Shown here one piece after another: positions 15,238-20,205 of a stretch of 20,205 nucleotides of DNA. Position numbers and translations under genes: made by a program. Position 1 is the stretch's first letter, and every line of letters begins with the position of its first letter. Source of the stretch: Pirellulales bacterium. GTDB taxonomy: Bacteria > Planctomycetota > Planctomycetia > Pirellulales > JALHLM01. The notes below the pieces were generated by a model. It did no database searches and was not told the origin of the DNA. It worked only from the letters and a program-made list of their open reading frames with translations. The stretch is from positions 1 to 20,205 of the forward strand of contig JALHLM010000029.1 of the NCBI GenBank assembly GCA_022844585.1. The letters are read 5' to 3'.

Positions 15238-15459
15238 CTAGCCGAGATACGTGCGGACGGCGTCCCAGGCCATCGCGCCGGCGGCGCTGGCGGACGGGGC
15301 CTTACGATCGAACTCGTAGGCGTTCATTTCCAGCAGCAGGAAGATGCACGCGATGATCAGCGCCAGCAACGCCAGGGCTAACAGCACCGTGTACACGTTC
15401 GACTTGGGCTTCTCGACGTAAACGCCGCGGCCGGAATCAGCGTAACCGGGAGTAGACAC
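15238..15459 (-). CDS. Small single-helix membrane protein
   Basis: A 73-aa protein starting with GTG at 15459, preceded by AAAAGGAAG at suitable spacing. It overlaps the end of the upstream coiled-coil gene by 23 nt in another frame, which suggests translational coupling and a shared function. An N-terminal polar stretch (1-21) precedes one membrane helix (about 22-44, VYTVLLALALLALIIACIFLLL) and a short tail ending AWDAVRTYLG. I know no family for it. Since both neighbours in this pair are anchored in the membrane, it may be a partner subunit of the coiled-coil protein; this is inference from overlap alone. Confidence 0.75.
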   Translation of the reverse strand: MSTPGYADSGRGVYVEKPKSNVYTVLLALALLALIIACIFLLLEMNAYEFDRKAPSASAAGAMAWDAVRTYLG

Positions 15460-16279
15460 GGTCTTCCTTTTCGATCGAGCCTTGGCGAGTTTCGGGAATG
15501 ATCTTGGCGACCGACTTATCCGGCTCGGTCTGCAGGATCTCGACGGCGCCCAGGTAGCGTTGGCTATCCGGACCTTGGCGGACGACTTCCAGCCGGTCCC
15601 CCTTCTTCAAACCTTCGTCGGCGCCCACGGACAACTCGACCAGTCCGCCCGCGCGAACCGCGAGGACGATGCCGTCGATGCTGGGCGGGCCGGCCGTTTC
15701 GAATTCCGAGATACCGCGGCGATCCAGGATCGACGAGATGCGGGCCACTTGTTCGGCCAGTTGCGTGTTGCGCGACTTGAGCGTCGACAATTCGTTGGCG
15801 GCCTGATGCAAGTCATCGGTGCGGGCGACCATCTGCCGGAAAGCAGCGTCCTGCGCCGTCTTCGCGGAGACGATGCCATCGCGGAGATCGGAGATCTGAG
15901 TTCGCAATTGAGCGAGCTCGGTCTGCGCGGCGTTCATACCTTCCACCGATTTCCGCATTTCTTCTTTCAATGCGGCTTCGGTCGCCTGCAATTCATTGCG
16001 TTCCGTGCCCAACTGCGCAACTTCCTGCTGCAGCTTGGCGATCGATTCCTTGCTCAGGTTTTGTTCCGCGGTAAGCGCGGCTTCGAGCTTGGTGACTTCT
16101 TCTTCCAGTGCCGAACGTTCCTGATTGGCGACTTGCAAGAGCGATTCCAGGCCGGTACCTGGAGCCTTCACACGTGCGCGCCAATTGGTGTGCGTGGAGT
16201 ACACCATGATCGACAGCGTCATGAACACGATCGTCATGACAAAGATGAACACAGTGAGAATCTTGCCGACGAGGTTCAT
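15437..16279 (-). CDS. Membrane-anchored coiled-coil protein with beta-rich C-terminal domain
   Basis: A 280-aa protein with one N-terminal membrane helix (about 7-27), a long coiled coil (about 43-187, rich in E, Q, L and A with little glycine or proline), and a compact beta-type domain (about 200-280; GIVLAVRAGGLVELSVGADEGLKKGDRLEV in two halves, then YLGAVEI). This helix/coiled coil/beta order resembles MreC-type scaffold proteins, but I see no specific MreC signature, so the likeness is architectural only. The SVGADEGLKKGDRLEV segment is typical of small barrel folds. The ATG at 16279 has GGAG 7 nt upstream. A near-consensus promoter lies about 200 nt upstream. It overlaps the next gene by 23 nt. 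The exact function is unknown. Confidence 0.82.
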   Translation of the reverse strand: MNLVGKILTVFIFVMTIVFMTLSIMVYSTHTNWRARVKAPGTGLESLLQVANQERSALEEEVTKLEAALTAEQNLSKESIAKLQQEVAQLGTERNELQATEAALKEEMRKSVEGMNAAQTELAQLRTQISDLRDGIVSAKTAQDAAFRQMVARTDDLHQAANELSTLKSRNTQLAEQVARISSILDRRGISEFETAGPPSIDGIVLAVRAGGLVELSVGADEGLKKGDRLEVVRQGPDSQRYLGAVEILQTEPDKSVAKIIPETRQGSIEKEDRVYSRLR

Positions 16280-16478
16280 CCAGCCACTCCATCAGCCGCG
16301 CAATGCGGCGCGGTTCGCCAAGGGGGATCCTAAATCTTGCTACGTGCCCGACCCAGGACGGGTTGAGCGGTTCCGGTCGCGTCGTCTTCGTATCCCCGTT
16401 CCCCGTCGCGAGGCCCCGAAAGGCCACGGTCGGCGGAACGTAACATCCTGTACCCGGACGGAATACGACGCAAAATGA
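16280..16478 (-). promoter_or_regulatory. Long 5' leader of the coiled-coil gene
   Basis: About 200 nt between the predicted transcription start (near 16478) and the ATG at 16279. It includes short GC-rich hairpins, for example GGCC-tttcgg-GGCC within 16412-16427. No known riboswitch is recognised. The length leaves room for leader-based control. Confidence 0.35.
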
Positions 16479-16485
16479 TTCCCTG

Positions 16486-16515
16486 AGTATAAGCAGTGAA
16501 AATCTGGGGTGTCAA
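16486..16515 (-). promoter_or_regulatory. Strong sigma70-type promoter of the coiled-coil gene pair
   Basis: On the minus strand a perfect TTGACA (16515-16510) is followed after 18 nt by TATACT (16491-16486, five of six consensus bases). The best promoter match in the window. It points to the coiled-coil and small membrane-protein genes. Confidence 0.65.
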
Positions 16516-16560
16516 CGAAATTCAGATCGACAGGGCAATCTGGACGGGGGTCCGCTGTAG

Positions 16561-16580
16561 GTCAGGCTTTCCAGCCTGAC
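16561..16580. repeat. Short perfect hairpin of the gtcaggc family
   Basis: GTCAGGCT and AGCCTGAC form a perfect 8-bp stem around ttcc. The core gtaggtcaggc recurs at 16619-16630 and, inverted, at 16806-16816, so it belongs to the same repeat family as the large palindrome next to it. Confidence 0.7.
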
Positions 16581-16616
16581 TGGTAGGGATAAAGCGTTGG
16601 AGCCCGGAGCGTCAGG

Positions 16617-16818
16617 CCCGTAGGTCAGGCACCGCAGTCGAAGCAAAAAACCCATCCCTATAAAGTCACGCGGCCAATTCCGAAGATCCCGCATGGTCTG
16701 TGCCTGACAGGAGAAACCGTCGAACTGTCAGGCACATCAACAGCGGCCTCCTGGGACGTGGCGGCGCCGGAGTTTGGTGCGACGACGGTCCCTTCAGCGG
16801 CGGTGCCTGACCTACGGG
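16617..16818. repeat. Long palindromic element, gtaggtcaggc family
   Basis: Outer 19-nt perfect inverted repeats (cccgtaggtcaggcaccgc at 16617-16635; complement at 16800-16818) share exactly the same centre of symmetry as an inner perfect 11-bp stem (GTGCCTGACAG 16700-16710 / CTGTCAGGCAC 16725-16735, 14-nt loop). Only scattered matches link the two levels. It lies in the divergent gap between the coiled-coil gene and the ABC ATPase gene and contains no gene. Confidence 0.85.
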
Positions 16819-16920
16819 GCCCCTCATATTACGGGGGGCGATTTGTCTGTTTTCGGAAACCGTGGCGGGGCCGGCGACGGTAGAATCGGTAGCTATCGAC
16901 AACCTTGGATCCAGCCGCGA

Positions 16921-17673
16921 ATGGCCCTGATCGAACTCCGTGAAGTCCGTAAGACATATGACCTCGGCGAGGTCAAGGTCCGTGCGTTGCGCGGCGTGAC
17001 CTTGACGATCGAGCAGGGGGAATACGTCGCCTTGATGGGGCCCTCCGGTTCGGGGAAATCGACCCTGATGAACACGCTGGGCTGCCTCGATCGCCCGACC
17101 AGTGGCAGTTATCTGTTAGCGGGCGAAGAAGTCGTCGAAATGTCGCAAGATGAGCGGGCGCGGCTGCGAAACCGGCGGATTGGCTTCGTTTTCCAGAGTT
17201 TCAACTTGCTAGCCCGGACGAGCGCCATCGAAAACGTCGAGTTGCCGCTGCTTTACTCGCCGGATATCTCCGCCAAGGAGCGGCGCCGTCGGGCGGTCGA
17301 ACTCCTGCAGAAAGTGGGGCTGGGAGACCGGCTCGACCACCACCCCGGGCAGCTTTCCGGCGGCCAGCAGCAGCGGGTGGCCATTGCCCGGGCGCTAGCG
17401 AATCAGCCGGCGATCCTCATGGCGGACGAGCCGACCGGCAATTTGGATAGCCGCACGAGCCGGGAAGTGATCGAACTGTTCCGGCGGCTGAACGAAGACG
17501 CGGGGATCACCGTGATCCTGGTCACGCACGACCAGGACGTCGGCCGGAATGCCAAACGGGCGCTCGTCCTCCGCGACGGCCTGGTCGTGGAAGACACCAG
17601 AGACTTTGACCAGGCGTTACACGCGTTGCATTCGGCCGGACTCGAACCGATCGAAGCGGCAGAAGAGTCATAA
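16921..17673 (+). CDS. ABC transporter ATP-binding protein (MacB/LolD type)
   Basis: A 250-aa ABC ATPase of the group that powers MacB-, LolCDE- and FtsEX-like membrane proteins. I start at the ATG at 16921 (MALIELREVRKTY), where family homology begins; the frame extends to 16774 but the extra part reads through the repeat region. Walker A is GPSGSGKST (40-48), Q-loop Gln92 in FVFQSFNLL, signature LSGGQ (145-149), Walker B ILMADE (165-170) and switch His203, all intact. The typical N-terminal VRALRGV and DEPTGNLD are present. A TAGAAT at 16881-16886 may be part of its promoter. The TolC-family gene follows after 42 nt, but no permease or adaptor is adjacent, so the partner membrane subunit must lie elsewhere. 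Substrate unknown. Confidence 0.93.
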   Translation: MALIELREVRKTYDLGEVKVRALRGVTLTIEQGEYVALMGPSGSGKSTLMNTLGCLDRPTSGSYLLAGEEVVEMSQDERARLRNRRIGFVFQSFNLLARTSAIENVELPLLYSPDISAKERRRRAVELLQKVGLGDRLDHHPGQLSGGQQQRVAIARALANQPAILMADEPTGNLDSRTSREVIELFRRLNEDAGITVILVTHDQDVGRNAKRALVLRDGLVVEDTRDFDQALHALHSAGLEPIEAAEES

Positions 17674-17715
17674 ACGCGCAAACCGCACCTGTGATCGCAG
17701 CCGAATCAAGACTGC

Positions 17716-19683
17716 ATGAGAATGCGCGCAGGGAAGCGGCGGCTCTGGCAATGGGCGGCGGGAGGGCTGTTGGCCTGGGCCAATAGTCCGGACGTGTCGA
17801 TTGCGCAAGAGCCGTGGAGATTTCTGTTGCCGGAGCAACGACGGATCGAAATCCGCGATCCCTCGCAAATGCGTCGAGCGCGCATTCCGGCGTCGATGCC
17901 TCCGCCGACGGTGAGCAATCTCCCCGATGGGCTGCGTCAACAGTATCTGGGACTGGACGACGCGATTCAAATTTCGTTGCGCAACTCGGAAGTCATCAGG
18001 GTTCTGACGGGCGTCTCGGCGTCGTCGAGCGGCGCCACGATCTACGACCCGGCGATCAGCAATACGCAGATCGACGTGGAACGCGGCCGGTTCGACCCGC
18101 GGATTGAGTCGCAAAACGATTTTTCGCACTTCGAGCAACCGCAGGCGCAGGCGTTACCGCCGATTGGCCCCCCGGTGACGGCGTTCATCACTGGAGACCA
18201 AAACGACCAATTCCGGTCGACGACTGGCCTGGCGAAGACCAACGTCTTGGGCGGCACCGGGAGCGTCAACTACGACATCAATCCGTTCCGCACCGACGCA
18301 CTAGGTCTGCCGCTGAATTCGCAGACGACGACGGCCACCGACGTGCGAATGACGCAGCCGATTCTGCAGGGCTTCGGCCCGGCGTTCAATCGGGCGCCCA
18401 TCGTGTTGGCGCGAATTGACACGGAACGTTCCTTCTTCCAGATGAAGGACTCGGTGCAGTCGTTGGTGCGCGGGACCATTGAAGGCTATTGGAACATCGT
18501 CTTCGCGCGCACCGACGTCTGGGCCCGCGAACAACAAGTCAGGCAAGGCACGGAGGCCCTCCAGCGCGCGGAAGCGAGTTTAACGGCGGGGACGTTGGAT
18601 ATTGCAGATGTGGCCCAGGCCCGCACCGCCTTAGCGGGGTTCCGTGCGACGCTGATCTCCTCGCAAGCGAGCTTACTCCAGCAGGAGGCGGCGTTTCGTA
18701 ATTTGCTGGGCTTGCCGCCGAGCGATGATTTGCGATTCATCCCCACCACGCCCCCGGCGCGGGGACGCGTGCAGCCGGAGTGGTATGGATTGCTGTCGCT
18801 GGCCGAACAACAGCGGCCGGATTTGATCGAGTTGAAACTGGTGCTCGACGCCGACTACCAGCAATTGATTCAAGCGCGGAACAACGCGCTGCCACAACTC
18901 GACGCCACGGCGCTGTACCGCTGGAACGGCCTCGAAGGGCGCACGCCGGACGACCGCTACATTCGCTCCGAAGACGGCGCGTTCACCGACTGGACCGCCG
19001 GCGTCACGTTTTCGGTGCCGCTCGGCTTGAGGGCCGGCCGCGCCGGAGTGCGTCAGCAAGAGTTGTTGATCGCCCGGGATCGCGCGAATCTCAATCAGGG
19101 CATGCATAACGCCACACACGATTTGGCGAACAGCGTGCGCAACCTGGCGCAGTTCTACGAACAGTACCTGGCCTACCGAGAATTGCGCGAGGCGGCTCGG
19201 GTCAACCTGGAGGCTCAGTTTGCGCAATTCGTGGCGAACCAAACCATCTACTTGAACGTGTTGCAGGCGATCACATCCTGGGGCAACGCCGTGAGCCAAG
19301 AGGCCCAGGCGCTTTCACAATACAACATTGAGTTGGCGAATTTGGAGCAACAGACCGGCACGATTCTCGAAACGCACGGCGTGCGATTCTACGAGGAGCG
19401 GTTCCGCGCGATTGGTCCCTTCACGCGGCTGCTTCCGGATCGCACGTATCCGCGCGCGATGCCGTCGACGCCGAACACGCCGATGTATCCGGCCGGCAAC
19501 CAGCCGTCGGAGAACACGTTCGATTTACGCGACCCGATTGCGCGAAAGCCGCACACCGGCCCGGATCCGTATATCGATCCGGAGGAAATCAAACGCCTCC
19601 GCGAAGAGCAACGTCTGCGGGAGCTGCAAGAGAACATTCCCCCGCAACCGCCGACTCCAGAGTTGCCAGCACCGGCGAATTAG
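17716..19683 (+). CDS. TolC-family outer-membrane efflux protein
   Basis: A 655-aa outer-membrane factor. Residues 1-31 form a basic, hydrophobic signal peptide ending SIAQ. The body (about 75-560) has the two repeated OEP halves: long Ala/Gln/Glu-rich helices (QALSQYNIELANLEQQTGTIL near the end; QVRQGTEALQRAEASLTAGTLDIADV in the first half) with beta strands between. TolC proteins form trimeric channels that dock to adaptors of RND or ABC pumps. The C-terminal 80 residues form a Pro/Glu/Arg-rich tail (YPRAMPSTPNTP...) beyond the usual TolC end; together with an extended N-terminal region this makes it longer than E. coli TolC. It follows the ABC ATPase on the same strand. It could also serve the metal RND pump at 6113, which lacks its own channel; this is speculation. 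Confidence 0.92.
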   Translation: MRMRAGKRRLWQWAAGGLLAWANSPDVSIAQEPWRFLLPEQRRIEIRDPSQMRRARIPASMPPPTVSNLPDGLRQQYLGLDDAIQISLRNSEVIRVLTGVSASSSGATIYDPAISNTQIDVERGRFDPRIESQNDFSHFEQPQAQALPPIGPPVTAFITGDQNDQFRSTTGLAKTNVLGGTGSVNYDINPFRTDALGLPLNSQTTTATDVRMTQPILQGFGPAFNRAPIVLARIDTERSFFQMKDSVQSLVRGTIEGYWNIVFARTDVWAREQQVRQGTEALQRAEASLTAGTLDIADVAQARTALAGFRATLISSQASLLQQEAAFRNLLGLPPSDDLRFIPTTPPARGRVQPEWYGLLSLAEQQRPDLIELKLVLDADYQQLIQARNNALPQLDATALYRWNGLEGRTPDDRYIRSEDGAFTDWTAGVTFSVPLGLRAGRAGVRQQELLIARDRANLNQGMHNATHDLANSVRNLAQFYEQYLAYRELREAARVNLEAQFAQFVANQTIYLNVLQAITSWGNAVSQEAQALSQYNIELANLEQQTGTILETHGVRFYEERFRAIGPFTRLLPDRTYPRAMPSTPNTPMYPAGNQPSENTFDLRDPIARKPHTGPDPYIDPEEIKRLREEQRLRELQENIPPQPPTPELPAPAN

Positions 19684-19711
19684 TCGCCCGCGCCCTAAGC
19701 GTGAATTCGCT

Positions 19712-19860
19712 ACACTAGCCCGTAGCGCCAGCGAGGGAGAGTGGACGCCGCACCCCGCCAGGGATGAAACTCTCAGTTGCGTAGCGACCAAGCAACCGAG
19801 AGCTTCGTCTCAAGCGGGTGGCATTATCAACACTACCACGCTGGCGCTACGGTCTAGTGT
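19712..19860. repeat. Long palindromic element, tagcccg family, copy C
   Basis: Two 69-nt arms (19712-19780 and 19792-19860) around an 11-nt loop align without a single gap and match at about 52 of 69 positions. The best-conserved parts are the ends (acactag-ccgtagcgccagcg) and the part next to the loop (CTCTC-GTTGC). It lies 28 nt after the TolC stop and just before the P-type ATPase, and could also act as a transcription barrier. Confidence 0.9.
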
Positions 19861-19884
19861 TTAGTGCTTTCTATCCGCCGACGC

Positions 19885-20205
19885 ATGATGAAAATCGAAC
19901 CGCATTTGACGCGTGAACGTCCCTGGCACGCGCTGGAAGTAGACGTAGCGGCGCGGAAGCTGCAAACCGACGCGACCCGGGGATTGAGTCGCGACGAAGC
20001 GGCGCGGCGACTGGAGCAATACGGTCCCAACGCGCTCGCCCAGTCGAAGGGGCGATCGGCGCTGACGATACTCCTCGCGCAATTTCGTAGCTTGATGGTG
20101 TTGCTGCTCGGCGCCGCCACGGTGATCGCTTTTGCGATGGGGGAGCATGTTGAAGGTCTGGCGGTGTTGGTCGTGATCTTGCTCAATGCGGCGATTGGCT
20201 TCTTC
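19885..20205 (+). CDS. Cation-transporting P-type ATPase, N-terminal part (runs off window)
   Basis: 107 codons to the window edge, no stop. ATG at 19885 (a second ATG follows at once). Residues about 12-60 match the cation ATPase N-terminal domain (WHALEVDVAARKL...GLSRDEAARRLEQYGPNAL), and then the first two membrane helices begin (about 68-87 and 92-107, LVVILLNAAIGFF). The next residues, expected to be QE, fall outside. This start is typical of P2-type Ca2+ or P2/P3-type Na+/H+ ATPases rather than of P1B heavy-metal ATPases, which begin differently. The catalytic DKTG motif is beyond the edge, so ion specificity cannot be judged. Confidence 0.9.
   Translation, partial: MMKIEPHLTRERPWHALEVDVAARKLQTDATRGLSRDEAARRLEQYGPNALAQSKGRSALTILLAQFRSLMVLLLGAATVIAFAMGEHVEGLAVLVVILLNAAIGFF

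Noticed and set aside
15482..16333. 283-codon plus-strand frame
   Set aside because: Antisense of the coiled-coil gene, which has a good promoter and Shine-Dalgarno on the other strand.

Overview
The window looks like a piece of a planctomycete chromosome, probably Pirellulales or a relative. The GC content is fairly high, many starts lack a clear Shine-Dalgarno, and the gene mix fits: solitary PilT and GspE-like ATPases, a CvpA-family protein, a His-rich heavy-metal RND operon and a secreted GH32. The intergenic spaces carry palindromic repeats with cores such as tagcccgtagcgccagcgag, gaatgacgaatttctaaatcc, caccacggaggcacggag and taggtcaggc. I recall such repeats from planctomycete genomes; the assignment is inference, since no rRNA or other marker gene is present.

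Layout. 1-306 holds no gene I can support. 307-3743 is a minus-strand block: GH32 fructan hydrolase (exported), Maf nucleotide pyrophosphatase, and a coiled-coil protein with a degenerate YHS-like C-terminus. 3973-9886 is a plus-strand metal-efflux operon: Cys/His-rich exported protein, RND periplasmic adaptor, HME-type RND pump, His-tailed lipoprotein. It has no outer-membrane channel of its own. 9905-16279 is a long minus-strand series. In transcription order it is a membrane-anchored coiled-coil protein with a beta-rich C-terminus, a small one-helix membrane protein (GTG start, 23-nt overlap), hisF, pilT, a membrane-anchored GspE/PulE homologue with a ruined Walker A, and a CvpA-like protein. 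16921-19683 (plus) is an ABC ATPase of the MacB/LolD type followed by a TolC-family outer-membrane protein. The window ends inside a P-type cation ATPase starting at 19885.

The main unexplained structure is a set of six long inverted-repeat elements (about 100-200 nt, no coding content) in six different intergenic gaps. In most of them the two arms stay in register with no gap all the way to a central hairpin. Three share the same terminal sequence, so they look like a non-autonomous, hairpin-forming repeat family. The other notable point is the pairing of a fully canonical PilT with a neighbouring GspE-like protein in which the Walker A lysine is leucine and the Walker B and His-box motifs are also altered, now fused to N-terminal membrane segments.

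Regulatory signals that can be read directly: a near-consensus sigma70-type promoter (TTGACA-18-TATACT) with a ~200-nt leader before the coiled-coil gene; TTGACC-17-TAGAGT before hisF with a hairpin plus T-run right at the predicted transcript start; and TTGACG-17-AATGAT before the metal operon.
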